In this document: positions 23,414 through 32,050 of the stretch, piece after piece
How positions within the stretch are numbered: the stretch's first letter is position 1
Layout of the letters: the number at the start of each line of letters is the position of its first letter
NCBI GenBank assembly: GCA_003531585.1
Contig: DQFX01000061.1
Coordinates: 12,597-59,154, forward strand
Origin: Oscillospiraceae bacterium
Lineage (GTDB): Bacteria > Bacillota > Clostridia > Oscillospirales > Ruminococcaceae
Length of the DNA stretch: 46,558 nucleotides
Reading direction: 5' to 3'
Program-made: the position numbers and the translations under genes
Notes under the pieces: generated by a model
Told to the model about the DNA's origin: nothing
The model's input: the letters and a program-made list of their open reading frames with translations, nothing else
Database searches by the model: none

Positions 23414-24506
23414 GCAGGAAAAGGCCGTCCCGGAAAAGGGCGGCAGAAACTACGAGTTGGATTTTTTCCGGCTGGTGTTTGCACTGCTGGTATTTATATA
23501 CCATACAAACCCGTTTATTGGCAAAAATACAAGAGTAGTTCTGCCACCCGATCTTGGAGCGGGAGCGGTACATTTCTTTTTCATTCTTTCAGGAATGTTT
23601 ATGGCAAACAGCATAGTAAAGCGCGGTGTGACAGGAAATTGCGCCAAGTTGTCAATCGGATTTGTACTTAATAAATTCAAGTCGTTTGCTCCTGAGTATT
23701 TTGCGGCGCTGTTTATTGGCGTCACGGCGAAGGTAGTGTTTTCCGACGGTGGCATTATGGTCAGACTGGCAAGAATGTTTCCCGAAATATTCTGTGTGTA
23801 TGCTTCCGGTGTATGGTACAATAACAATGCAGCAACATGGTACTTATCTGCAATGCTGATATGCATGCTTCCGCTTGCATATCTGCTATATGCCAAAAGA
23901 GATCTCACATTGTATGTCATAGCTCCATTGGTGTCCATTCTGACATTTGGTTATATGTGTCAGACAAACAATTTCCAGTTCATCTATCATGTAGATATGT
24001 ACGGCATTTTGATGGGCAGCATAATTCGCGGAATGTGTGGTCTGTGTTCTGGAATATGCGCTTATACAATATATGTCAGAATTAAAAATGCAAGTTTAAA
24101 CAAGCATATGCGATTTTTCTTGACGGTTGCTGAAGTGATTATGTATCTGATATTCTTTTCAGCATGGTTCGGGCTTCAGAATAACGCTGTCGTTATGTCC
24201 ATTATGATAATGCTCCCAGTGCCGCTTGCAGTCACATTCAGCGGTAAAAGCTATGTTGGGGAGCTGTTTAGATTTAAATGGATGAGGCATTTTGCACCGC
24301 TTTCCCTGATAATCTACCTAAATCATGGAATTGCTCAGGGTATAGTTAGTACAGTGCTTCCCGGCAGAAGTTATAAAATGTGCCTAAAGTGGATGATAAT
24401 TCTCACTGTGGCATTCTGCATAATCAACACTCTGTTGGTAAAGGGCGGCAGGGCGCTATGGAACAGAAAGCTGAAAGAGTATTTCACAAAGCCGGACGTC
24501 GAATGA
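23385..24506 (+). CDS. Acyltransferase-3 family membrane protein
   Basis: A 373-residue integral membrane protein. YELDFFRLVFALLVFIYH near residue 27 carries the Arg and His of the acyltransferase-3 (OafA) family. About ten hydrophobic segments follow, the last one near LILTVAFCIINTLLVKGG. Such proteins usually O-acetylate exported glycans. GAGGTG precedes the ATG, which lies inside the end of the polymerase gene. The gene is visibly more AT-rich than its neighbours, which suggests separate acquisition. The acyl group and target are unknown. Confidence 0.82.
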   Translation: MQTGAIEAVKQEKAVPEKGGRNYELDFFRLVFALLVFIYHTNPFIGKNTRVVLPPDLGAGAVHFFFILSGMFMANSIVKRGVTGNCAKLSIGFVLNKFKSFAPEYFAALFIGVTAKVVFSDGGIMVRLARMFPEIFCVYASGVWYNNNAATWYLSAMLICMLPLAYLLYAKRDLTLYVIAPLVSILTFGYMCQTNNFQFIYHVDMYGILMGSIIRGMCGLCSGICAYTIYVRIKNASLNKHMRFFLTVAEVIMYLIFFSAWFGLQNNAVVMSIMIMLPVPLAVTFSGKSYVGELFRFKWMRHFAPLSLIIYLNHGIAQGIVSTVLPGRSYKMCLKWMIILTVAFCIINTLLVKGGRALWNRKLKEYFTKPDVE

Positions 24507-24546
24507 CCCGCCGGCACTATCTGGGAAGCGAGGAAGTCAGACATAT

Positions 24547-25326
24547 ATGCTGGAACGAATAAAGCAGAAGATAAAGCAGAATCGCTTCCTGTTTGAGGAG
24601 CTGGTGAAGCGTGACTTTACAAAAAAATACAAACGCACGGTGCTGGGTATGCTCTGGAGCATACTCGGCCCGCTGATGACGCTGGGGGTAATGGCTCTGG
24701 TGTTCACGCAGTTCTTCGGGCGGAACATGGAGCACTACGTTATCTACATGTTCTGTGGAAACCTGCTGTTCAGCTACTTCAAGGAATCCACCAACGGCGG
24801 CATGACCGCCCTCCAGGCAAACGCGAAGATCTTTTCCAAGATAAACGTGCCGAAATATATGTTCGTGCTGTCGAAGAACGTTTCATCACTCATCAATTTC
24901 GGGATAAACCTGTGCGTGCTTTTCGTGTTCTGTCTGTTCGATGGGGTGGCATTTACCTGGAAGTTCCTTCTGCTGATCTACCCGGTGTGCTGTCTGGTGA
25001 CGTTCAACCTTGGAATGGGGCTTATCCTCTCGGCGCTGTACATCATGTTCAAGGACCTCAAGTACCTCTACGATATCTTCACGCTCCTGCTGATGTACGT
25101 TTCGGCGATATTCTACTCGATAGACGCCTACCCGCTTGAGAAGCAGTACCTGTTCTATCTCAATCCGGTGTACGTCTACATCAGGTATTTCCGCAAGATA
25201 ATCCTTGAGGGCGAGATACCGCAGTGGACGTTTCACCTGCTGGCGGCGGGATACGCGCTCGCCGCGCTGGCACTGGGCGCCGTTATCTATAAGAAGAAGA
25301 ACTACAAGTTCCTGTACTACATCTGA
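24547..25326 (+). CDS. ABC-2 polysaccharide exporter permease (TagG/RfbA-type)
   Basis: A 259-residue permease with the amphipathic N-terminal helix LVKRDFTKKYKRTVLGMLWS followed by ILGPLMTLGVMALVFTQFF and five further membrane spans. These features match O-antigen/teichoic-acid exporters such as TagG. It pairs with the ATPase 11 bp downstream to carry the lipid-linked polymer across the membrane. GAGGAAG lies about 11 bp before the ATG. Confidence 0.88.
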   Translation: MLERIKQKIKQNRFLFEELVKRDFTKKYKRTVLGMLWSILGPLMTLGVMALVFTQFFGRNMEHYVIYMFCGNLLFSYFKESTNGGMTALQANAKIFSKINVPKYMFVLSKNVSSLINFGINLCVLFVFCLFDGVAFTWKFLLLIYPVCCLVTFNLGMGLILSALYIMFKDLKYLYDIFTLLLMYVSAIFYSIDAYPLEKQYLFYLNPVYVYIRYFRKIILEGEIPQWTFHLLAAGYALAALALGAVIYKKKNYKFLYYI

Positions 25327-25337
25327 CGGGGGCGTTT

Positions 25338-26096
25338 ATGGGCAAAATAATCGAAGTTAAGAACGTGTCCGTGAAATACATCACGGGCGACCTGCGCAAC
25401 ATCGGGCTGAAAGAATTCGTCATGAAGAAGCTGACCCACCAGTACCGTGCAGAGGAATTCCTCGCGGTGAACGATGTTTCGTTCTCGCTGGAAAACGGCG
25501 ACATGCTCGGTATAATCGGCACCAACGGAGCGGGGAAATCCACCCTGCTGAAGGTCATCACGCAGATAATGCGGCCGTCCTCCGGAAGCGTCAGGGTGCG
25601 CGGAAAGGTTTCTGCGCTTCTGGAGCTTGCAAGCGGGTTCGACGGCGACCTCAACTTAAAGGAGAACGCCTACCTGCGTGGCGCAATGCTGGGCTACACC
25701 CGGGAGTTTATGAACGAGCGCTACCCGGAGATATTGAAATTTTCGGAGCTTGAGGAGTTCGAGCAGAGACCGTTCAAGCAGCTCTCAAGCGGCATGAAGT
25801 CGCGCATAGCATTCTCCATCGCCAGCATGGTCGACCCGGAGATACTTATACTCGACGAGGTGCTGTCGGTCGGCGACGGCGCCTTCCGGGAAAAGAGCGA
25901 AGCAAAGATGAAGGAGATAATCCGCAACGGAAAGGCGACTATACTTGTGTCGCACTCTCTCGACCAGATACGGCGCATGTGCAACAAAGTGCTGTGGCTC
26001 GACCATGGCAGGCAGATAGCGTTCGGCGAGACTGAGAAGATATGCGACGACTATGCGGCATTTCTGAAAACTAAGGAGCTTCCGAAGATACAGTAA
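25338..26096 (+). CDS. Polysaccharide exporter ATPase (TagH/RfbB-type)
   Basis: A 252-residue ATPase: GIIGTNGAGKSTLLKVI (Walker A near residue 60), LSSGMKSRIAFSIAS (signature), ILILDEVLSVGDGAF (Walker B) and ILVSHSLDQI (H-loop). An N-terminal stretch before the NBD (VKYITGDLRNIGLKEFVMKK) is typical of the TagH/Wzt group. There is no C-terminal glycan-binding domain, so termination of chain length is not sensed here as in Wzt. GGGGGC precedes the ATG. Confidence 0.9.
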   Translation: MGKIIEVKNVSVKYITGDLRNIGLKEFVMKKLTHQYRAEEFLAVNDVSFSLENGDMLGIIGTNGAGKSTLLKVITQIMRPSSGSVRVRGKVSALLELASGFDGDLNLKENAYLRGAMLGYTREFMNERYPEILKFSELEEFEQRPFKQLSSGMKSRIAFSIASMVDPEILILDEVLSVGDGAFREKSEAKMKEIIRNGKATILVSHSLDQIRRMCNKVLWLDHGRQIAFGETEKICDDYAAFLKTKELPKIQ

Positions 26097-26110
26097 AGGA
26101 GACAGCTTTA

Positions 26111-27616
26111 ATGAAACTAAGCGTATTGGAGCGGCTTGAGAAAACCGCGGCGCAGTTCCGGGATAAGACGGCGTATTCCGACGCCGTGGCCAGCATAACG
26201 TTCGGCGAGATATAGGAAAAGGCAAAGCGCCTGGGAAGCGCGCTTGCGGAGCGCGTCAGACCAGGCAGCCCGGTGGCTGTGATGGGAAAGCGCGGAGTGC
26301 TTACCCCGGTGATGTTCCTGGGGGCGGTGTACGCAGGGTGCTACTACATTCCGCTGGACGCTTCACAGCCGGAATCCCGGCTGAGGGATATACTGTCCGT
26401 GCTGAAGCCGGCGATACTTATCTCCGACGCGGACACCATCTCCGCCGCCGGGAAACTGGGGTTTGAAGGCGGGATAGTCCCTGCGGACGAACTGTTCGCG
26501 CATGAGATATCGCAGGAGCGCCTCGACGAGATATCCGGCGCCGCATGCCTTGACGACCCGCTGTACGTGATATTTACGTCCGGCTCCACTGGCAGACCCA
26601 AGGGCGTTATAACATCCATGCTCTCGCTGATGAACTATATAGACGCGTACATCGAAGTAATGGGGATAACCGAAGCAGACGTCCTGGGAAACCAGTCGCC
26701 GCTGGATTACATTGCGGCTATCCGTGATATCTACATACCGCTGTTCACCGGAGCCTCAATGTTCATAATCCCCAAAGAGTGCTTCGTAATGCCGTCGGAG
26801 CTGTTCAAGGCGCTCAACGAGCATAAGGTGACGTCGGTGGGCTGGAGCGTTTCCGTGTTCACCATCGCCGCGAAAATGGGCGTGTTCGACGAAGCGAAGC
26901 CGCAGTATCTGAAGAAGATATGCTTCTCCGGCTCGGTCATGCCGTGCAGTATCCTGCGGATATGGCAGGAGAATCTCCCTGACGCGAAGTTCGTCAACCA
27001 GTACGGTCCCACCGAGTGCACGGCGTCCTGCACCTATTACGAGGTGAAAGGCATGGTAGAGGACGGCGACGTGCTCCCGATAGGAGTACCCTACAGGAAT
27101 TACAGGGTGTTCCTGCTGAAGGAGGACAACACTCCCGCCAAAGCAGGTGAGATGGGCGAGATATGCGTAGCGGGGCAGTCGCTGGCGCTGGGTTATTACA
27201 ACGACCCGGAGCTTACGGCGAAGTCCTTCATACAGAATCCGCTGAACAGTTCTTACCGCGAGCTGATATACAAGACCGGCGACTATGGCGTGCTTCTCCC
27301 TGACGGAAACCTCGGCTACAAGGGCAGGAAGGACCGTCAGATAAAGCACCTCGGCCACCGTGTGGAGCTGTCGGAAATAGAAGCGGCTGCGCTGCGCCTT
27401 GAGAGCGTCAGCGAGGCGTGCTCTATGTACCTAAAGGAAAAGGAGCTTATATATTTATTCTACACAGGCGCGGCGACGGTAAAGGAAGCCGCGGTGCATC
27501 TCAGAGGGCTGCTTCCTGGCTTCATGGTGCCAAGAAAGCTCATAAAACTCGACGAGATGCCGAAGCTGGCAAACGGCAAGATAAATATGCAGGCGCTTAA
27601 AGAACTAATGAAATGA
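26111..27616 (+). CDS. DltA-like amino-acid adenylating ligase with in-frame TAG
   Basis: If the TAG at 26213-26215 (codon 35) is read through, this is a 501-residue ligase, the normal length of DltA. The start ATG follows AAGGAGA. The TAG falls in TFGEI-stop-EKAKRLG, within a region that is otherwise normal; everything after it is intact. Without read-through the longest frame begins at GTG 26273 or ATG 26279. Motifs: FTSGSTGRPKG (A3, near 155), NQSPLDYIAAIRDIYIPL (A4, with the Asp that binds an alpha-amino group), NQYGPTECTASCTYYEV (A5), YKTGDYG, GRKDRQIKHLGHRVELSEIE (A8) and LANGKINM with the A10 Lys. It would activate an amino acid as aminoacyl-AMP and load it on the adjacent carrier protein. 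Either a recent nonsense mutation or an assembly error is likely. Confidence 0.85.
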
Positions 27617-27633
27617 TTCAGGAGGAAAACAAC

Positions 27634-27867
27634 ATGAAAGAGCAGTTACTTGGAGTACTTGAAGAAATCAGACCCGACCTCGACTGGGAGGCGGAAAAGC
27701 AGCTCATCGACGGGGGCGTGCTTGATTCGTTCGATATCGTGTCCATAGTCGGCGCGCTGAACGATGAATTCGATATCGACATACACGTAGGAAACCTGGT
27801 TCCTGAGAACTTCAACAGTATCGAGGGTATGATGAAGCTCATCGAGAAGCTCCAGCAAGAGGACTGA
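27634..27867 (+). CDS. DltC-like acyl carrier protein
   Basis: A 77-residue carrier protein. Ser32 in GGVLDSFDIVSIV is the phosphopantetheine site (DSF in place of the commoner DSL). Acidic helices and the final LIEKLQQED fit the DltC/D-alanyl carrier group. GGAGGAAAAC precedes the chosen ATG. It lies between the ligase and the decarboxylase, so it likely carries the thioester-bound amino acid on which the next enzyme acts. Confidence 0.85.
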   Translation: MKEQLLGVLEEIRPDLDWEAEKQLIDGGVLDSFDIVSIVGALNDEFDIDIHVGNLVPENFNSIEGMMKLIEKLQQED

Positions 27868-27868
27868 T

Positions 27869-29038
27869 ATGAACAAGACTATACTTGAAGAAGCGGCGCG
27901 CCGCTTCGGAACTCCCTGCTACGTTATCAGCGGCGACGACTTCGCACGCCGCGCGAACGCAGTAAAGGAGGCGTTCGGGGAAAATACCGGGCTTTGCTAT
28001 TCGATAAAGGCGAATCCGTTCCTGCTGAAATACCTGCCGGACGCGTTCTCATATATCGAGGTATGCTCCCCGGGCGAACTGAGCATATGCGAGGAGCTTT
28101 CCGTTCCGATGAGCAAGGTGATATTCTCCGGCGTGAACAAAACCGAGCGCGACGTTGAGCGCGCCTGGAACGACGGGGTAGGTCTGTTCACTGCGGAGAG
28201 CCTGCTCCATGTGCGGCTCATCAACGCCCGCGCGGTAAAGAGCGGCGGAAAGGCGCGGCTGATACTCCGGCTTTCCCACGGCAGCCAGTTTGGCATGGAC
28301 GCTTCCGTGATAAAGGAAGTTATCCGGAACCGGGATTCCTACAAGGGTCTTGAGATAGTCGGGCTGCACTACTTCACCGGCACTCAGAAAACGAAGGTCC
28401 AGACCATACGCCGGGAGCTTTCACTGCTGGACGAATTCTGCCAGGAGCTGGAATCGGAGCTGGGTTTCCGTGCAGAGCACATTGAGTATGGTACGGGGCT
28501 TGCGGTGGAGTACTTCAAGGATTTCACCGAGGAAACCGATATGGCTCTGCTGGCAGAGGCGGCGGAAGCCGTCCGGGAGTTCGCCGGGAAATACCCGCTG
28601 ACCGTTGAGATGGGAAGATTTTTCGCAGCGGAAAGCGGCAGCTACCTCACCAGCGTAATGGACGTAAAAACGAACGGCGACGCGACCTACGTGATATGCG
28701 ACGGAGGAATAAATCAGCTCAATTATTATGGGCAGAACATGGCGATGAAGGTCCCGCCGATATCTGTGCTCAATAAGCCGGAGGGATCGGAGCGCGCGGA
28801 TTACTGCCTGTGCGGCAGCCTCTGCACCACTGCTGATATACTGGTGCGAAAAGCGGAGCTTCCGAAGCTCGATATCGGCGATGTTATCTGTTTTTCGCGC
28901 TGCGGAGCCTACTCCATCTCGGAGGGCATAGCGATATTCCTGTCGCGGAGCCTGCCGAATGTCGCGCTGTACAGCGAAAAGGACGGGTTAACTCTGTCGC
29001 GGCAGATAACGGAGACCTATCCGCTCAACAAGCCGTAA
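27869..29038 (+). CDS. Fold-type III PLP-dependent decarboxylase (DapDC/BtrK-like)
   Basis: A 389-residue enzyme of the alanine-racemase fold with the diaminopimelate/ornithine decarboxylase layout. Lys in CYSIKANPFLLKYL (near 47) would bind PLP; other family motifs are VCSPGELSICEEL, GLHYFTGTQ (near 165), EMGRFFAAESG (near 246, the EPGR loop) and CGSLCTTADIL (near 314) with the catalytic Cys. It starts 1 bp after the carrier gene stop and is followed 13 bp later by the MBOAT gene. In butirosin synthesis a related enzyme, BtrK, decarboxylates glutamyl-carrier protein to the 4-aminobutyryl thioester. By analogy this enzyme may decarboxylate an amino acid on the carrier. A free-amino-acid decarboxylase is the alternative. 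Confidence 0.8.
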   Translation: MNKTILEEAARRFGTPCYVISGDDFARRANAVKEAFGENTGLCYSIKANPFLLKYLPDAFSYIEVCSPGELSICEELSVPMSKVIFSGVNKTERDVERAWNDGVGLFTAESLLHVRLINARAVKSGGKARLILRLSHGSQFGMDASVIKEVIRNRDSYKGLEIVGLHYFTGTQKTKVQTIRRELSLLDEFCQELESELGFRAEHIEYGTGLAVEYFKDFTEETDMALLAEAAEAVREFAGKYPLTVEMGRFFAAESGSYLTSVMDVKTNGDATYVICDGGINQLNYYGQNMAMKVPPISVLNKPEGSERADYCLCGSLCTTADILVRKAELPKLDIGDVICFSRCGAYSISEGIAIFLSRSLPNVALYSEKDGLTLSRQITETYPLNKP

Positions 29039-29051
29039 CCGGAGGTAATTA

Positions 29052-30650
29052 ATGTCCTACACATCGCTTGGCTACATGCTGTTTGTGGCGTGCTGCCTGA
29101 TATTTTACTACATTTTCCCGAAGAAGCACCGCTGGTGGGTGCTTCTTGCAGCAAGCATAGGCTTCTATGCAATAGTATGCCTGAAGTACATCAGCTTCGT
29201 TTTCGTGACCGCAGCCAGCACCTACGCAGGCGGGCGGATACTCGAGGCATATGCGAACAAGCATAAGGCGTACATAAAGAGCCAGAAGGGCGTCTGGCCG
29301 AAGGAAGAGCGCGACCTCTACAAGGCGAAGGTCTCCCGGCGAAAGAAGTGGATAACAGCGGCGATCCTGCTGCTGAACTTTGGCATACTCGGGTTCCTCA
29401 AGTACTACAATTTCTTTGCGGACGCGCTGAACGTTCTGCTGAACCCGCTTGGCGGCGGGCTTCCGGAACTGGGGCTGTTCCTGCCGCTAGGCATTTCGTT
29501 CTACACGTTCCAGTCAATGGGGTACATCATCGACATTTATCGTGAGAAGTTCCCCGCGGAGCGTAATTTCGGCAAAATGCTGCTGTTCACGTCGTTCTTC
29601 CCGCAGATAGTGCAGGGACCTATAAGCTTTTACAGCGACCTGTCCGGGAAGCTCTACGAGGGTCATGACATCAGTTTTTCCAACATCAAGCAGGGCGTCC
29701 TGCTGATAACCTGGGGATTCTTCAAGAAGCTGGTCATTGCTGACCGGCTGGTGAACACCGTGCTGACTATCCCGGCGGAATACGAGAAGCATTCCGGCAC
29801 CGTGATACTGATAACGGCGCTGTTCTACGCAGTCCAGCTTTACGCGGATTTCTCCGGCGGCATTGACATTTCCCGCGGCGTTTCTCAGCTTTTCGGCATA
29901 GATCTCGCAGAGAACTTCAGACGTCCGTATTTCTCAAGGAACATCTCCGAGTACTGGCACAGATGGCACATCACCCTTGGAGCGTGGCTCAGGGAATACC
30001 TGTTCTATCCCATCGCGATGTCAAAGCTGTTCCAGAAGTTCGGCAGGAGCCTCAAGAAGCATTTCGGCATGAAGATATCCAAGGTGCTGCCGGTGAGCAT
30101 AGCCTCGCTCATCACATTCATCGTTGTGGGAATATGGCACGGAGCTTACTGGAGATATGTCGGATTCGGTCTGTGGAACGGACTTATAATCATGGTCTCC
30201 ACGCTGCTTGAGGACAAATACGCTGTCTGGAAGAAAACTCTGCACATCAGGGATACCAACAAGCTGTTCATCTTGTTCCAGATGTTCAGAACGTTCCTTA
30301 TCGTGCTGGTGGGGTATTATTTCGACATAGCTCCGGGATTTACGGCGGCTCTGAAAATGATGTGGCTTTCGATTACGGATTTCCATATCAGCGAGCTCGC
30401 AGATCCGGCAATATTCGATGCTCTCGGAGTCAGCAGTGCAAGCCTTATTTTAGTCGCGATCGCAGTCCTTGCACTTCTGGTATGCTCCATCGTTCAAGAG
30501 TGTTCCGGCAGGACACTGCGTGAGATGATATGCAGCAAAGGCTTCTGGGCTGAGGCTGGAGTATTTCTCCTGCTGTTCTGGGTAGTGGCAATTTTCGGCG
30601 TATATGGTCCGGGAACAAATCCGGCAGAGTTCGTGTATATGCAGTTTTAA
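29052..30650 (+). CDS. MBOAT-family O-acyltransferase (DltB/AlgI-like)
   Basis: A 532-residue membrane protein with about ten hydrophobic segments. FRRPYFSRNISEYWHRWHIT (near 290-310) and GIWHGAYWRYVGFGLWNG (near 360, with the catalytic His) are the MBOAT signatures. It is longer than DltB and closer in size to AlgI. DltB-type proteins pass an acyl group from a carrier protein on the inside to the outside; the nearby carrier and SGNH genes support that role here. GGAGGTAATTA precedes the ATG. Confidence 0.9.
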   Translation: MSYTSLGYMLFVACCLIFYYIFPKKHRWWVLLAASIGFYAIVCLKYISFVFVTAASTYAGGRILEAYANKHKAYIKSQKGVWPKEERDLYKAKVSRRKKWITAAILLLNFGILGFLKYYNFFADALNVLLNPLGGGLPELGLFLPLGISFYTFQSMGYIIDIYREKFPAERNFGKMLLFTSFFPQIVQGPISFYSDLSGKLYEGHDISFSNIKQGVLLITWGFFKKLVIADRLVNTVLTIPAEYEKHSGTVILITALFYAVQLYADFSGGIDISRGVSQLFGIDLAENFRRPYFSRNISEYWHRWHITLGAWLREYLFYPIAMSKLFQKFGRSLKKHFGMKISKVLPVSIASLITFIVVGIWHGAYWRYVGFGLWNGLIIMVSTLLEDKYAVWKKTLHIRDTNKLFILFQMFRTFLIVLVGYYFDIAPGFTAALKMMWLSITDFHISELADPAIFDALGVSSASLILVAIAVLALLVCSIVQECSGRTLREMICSKGFWAEAGVFLLLFWVVAIFGVYGPGTNPAEFVYMQF

Positions 30651-30664
30651 GATAGGGGGATAAA

Positions 30665-31744
30665 ATGAAGAACGAATATCTTAAACGTGTATTCAAGCTG
30701 ACAGCCGTGGGGCTTGCGATGATGATTCTTTACATCTTCTTTGCAGACTTGATGAAGTTCAACAACACAAATTCCGAGCTGCATGTCAGGAATTTTTACC
30801 GTGAGCCTGAAAATACGATAGATGTCGGGTTGATAGGCGCTAGCGAGATGTATGCGGACTATTCCGCGCCGCTTGCCTACCAGGAATACGGTTTTACAAG
30901 CTACAACCTGTGTGTTGCGGGAACTACCGGCGGCGTATACAAATCAATGATACGAGAGATGTTAAGCCGGCAGACACCTCAGCTGCTGGTGATAGAGGTC
31001 AACGGCTTTTTATATAATGTGAATAGTCTTCAAGATGAAGGAACGCTGCGCCAGTGGATCGACAACATGGAAAAGAACGATAACTGGCTTGACACTATCA
31101 GCGAACGTATAGAGCCGGACGACAGGAAAAACTATTATGTACGCCTGTTAAAGTACCACTCCAATTGGGAAAATCCTAAAGACCTGGTAAAAAGGCAATG
31201 CGATATCGACAGGAACAATGAAAGCGATGTATCCCTCTGCAAGAGCATGGGCATACGCACCCAGACCAACCCGGAAGTGAGCACGGCGGAAAACAAGAGC
31301 AAGCTTACCGACCTTGGAAAGAGCTATCTTGAAGAAACCATCGCCTACTGTCAGGAAAAAGGGCTGAAGAATGTTCTGTTTATCAGGGCTCCGCATAATA
31401 AGAAGCTGAACAAGAAAACAAACCAGCAGCTTGAAGAAATCATCACCCAAAACGGCTATGCCTATATGAACTTTGAGTATATTTCGGAAGAATTCGGAAT
31501 AGACGATAAAAATGATTACTTTAACACCGAGCACCTGAATGTATTTGGCTGCGAAAAGTTCACAGATTACCTCAGCAGGTATATTACTGAAAATTATACG
31601 ATCGAAACGGAGCATTCCGAAGACGTAGACGCAGAATGGAACAAATGCGCAGAACACACAAATGCCGTATTTGATACCCTCAAGGAGCGCACGCTTAAAG
31701 AAGAGGGTAAGTATTACACAGAGTTTTCCGACATGAAGTGGTAA
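30665..31744 (+). CDS. DltD/SGNH-like membrane-anchored transferase
   Basis: A 359-residue protein with an N-terminal membrane anchor (about 10-28). Outside it are GLIGASEMYADYSAPLAYQE (Ser in the GxS motif of the SGNH fold) and FNTEHLNVFGCEKF, which places a His in the terminal catalytic block although the usual Asp of DxxH is replaced by Glu-Ala-type sequence (T-E-H). DltD and AlgX/AlgJ-type partners move the acyl group from the MBOAT protein to the polymer. It is the last gene of the operon; hairpins follow. The last third is highly charged. Confidence 0.78.
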   Translation: MKNEYLKRVFKLTAVGLAMMILYIFFADLMKFNNTNSELHVRNFYREPENTIDVGLIGASEMYADYSAPLAYQEYGFTSYNLCVAGTTGGVYKSMIREMLSRQTPQLLVIEVNGFLYNVNSLQDEGTLRQWIDNMEKNDNWLDTISERIEPDDRKNYYVRLLKYHSNWENPKDLVKRQCDIDRNNESDVSLCKSMGIRTQTNPEVSTAENKSKLTDLGKSYLEETIAYCQEKGLKNVLFIRAPHNKKLNKKTNQQLEEIITQNGYAYMNFEYISEEFGIDDKNDYFNTEHLNVFGCEKFTDYLSRYITENYTIETEHSEDVDAEWNKCAEHTNAVFDTLKERTLKEEGKYYTEFSDMKW

Positions 31745-31781
31745 GCTTGTAAGTCCACCATTTGAGAATACATACTAAAAT

Positions 31782-31808
31782 CTCCCCCGAACCTTAGGTT
31801 TGGGGGAG
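31782..31808 (+). terminator. Hairpin after the surface-polymer operon
   Basis: CTCCCCCGAACC (31782-31793) pairs with GGTTTGGGGGAG (31797-31808) with one wobble and loop TTA. There is no clear T-run, but a near-identical, perfect hairpin follows the repeat at 32003-32035. Confidence 0.6.
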
Positions 31809-31812
31809 GTTG

Positions 31813-32000
31813 CAGCTTGTTGAAAAAGTAGCTTTTGCCTGCGAAGCAGGCATTTGAAATCCGTTTTTTGCCTCAGCTCTGCCGAGGCAAAAAACACTTC
31901 TATCCCAGCAAGTGTGCGGGTTGGTGGCAAAGCCGCCAAGACGTGCGCGCGGCTGGGATGTTCGGCAGAAAAGTCACTTTAATGACTTTTTCGACGGTCT
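31813..32000. repeat. Structured intergenic repeat, copy 2
   Basis: Matches positions 1-189 at about 95 percent by eye. Ends are GTTGAAAAAGT (31819-31829) and ACTTTTTCGAC (31985-31995). Differences tend to keep pairing: GCCTGC/GCAGGC replaces GCCCGC/GCGGGC, while GTTG/CGAC and TTGGTGGC/GCCGCCAA keep G-U pairs. It lies just after the polymer operon and before the 3' end of the convergent kinase gene, flanked by two look-alike hairpins. The reading frame through it is not supported as a gene. Confidence 0.8.
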
Positions 32001-32002
32001 CA

Positions 32003-32035
32003 AACCTCCCCCGAGCCTCAGGCTCGGGGGAGGTT
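32003..32035. terminator. 15-bp perfect hairpin, bidirectional terminator candidate
   Basis: AACCTCCCCCGAGCC (32003-32017), loop TCA, GGCTCGGGGGAGGTT (32021-32035). It lies 15 bp past the stop of the minus-strand kinase gene and downstream of the plus-strand polymer operon, so it can serve both. Its sequence nearly copies the hairpin at 31782-31808. Confidence 0.7.
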
Positions 32036-32050
32036 ATTTGTTATGTGAAA

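Noticed and set aside
31148..31657. 169-codon minus-strand frame inside the DltD-like gene
   Set aside because: Shadow frame opposite a gene with ribosome binding site, membrane anchor and operon context.
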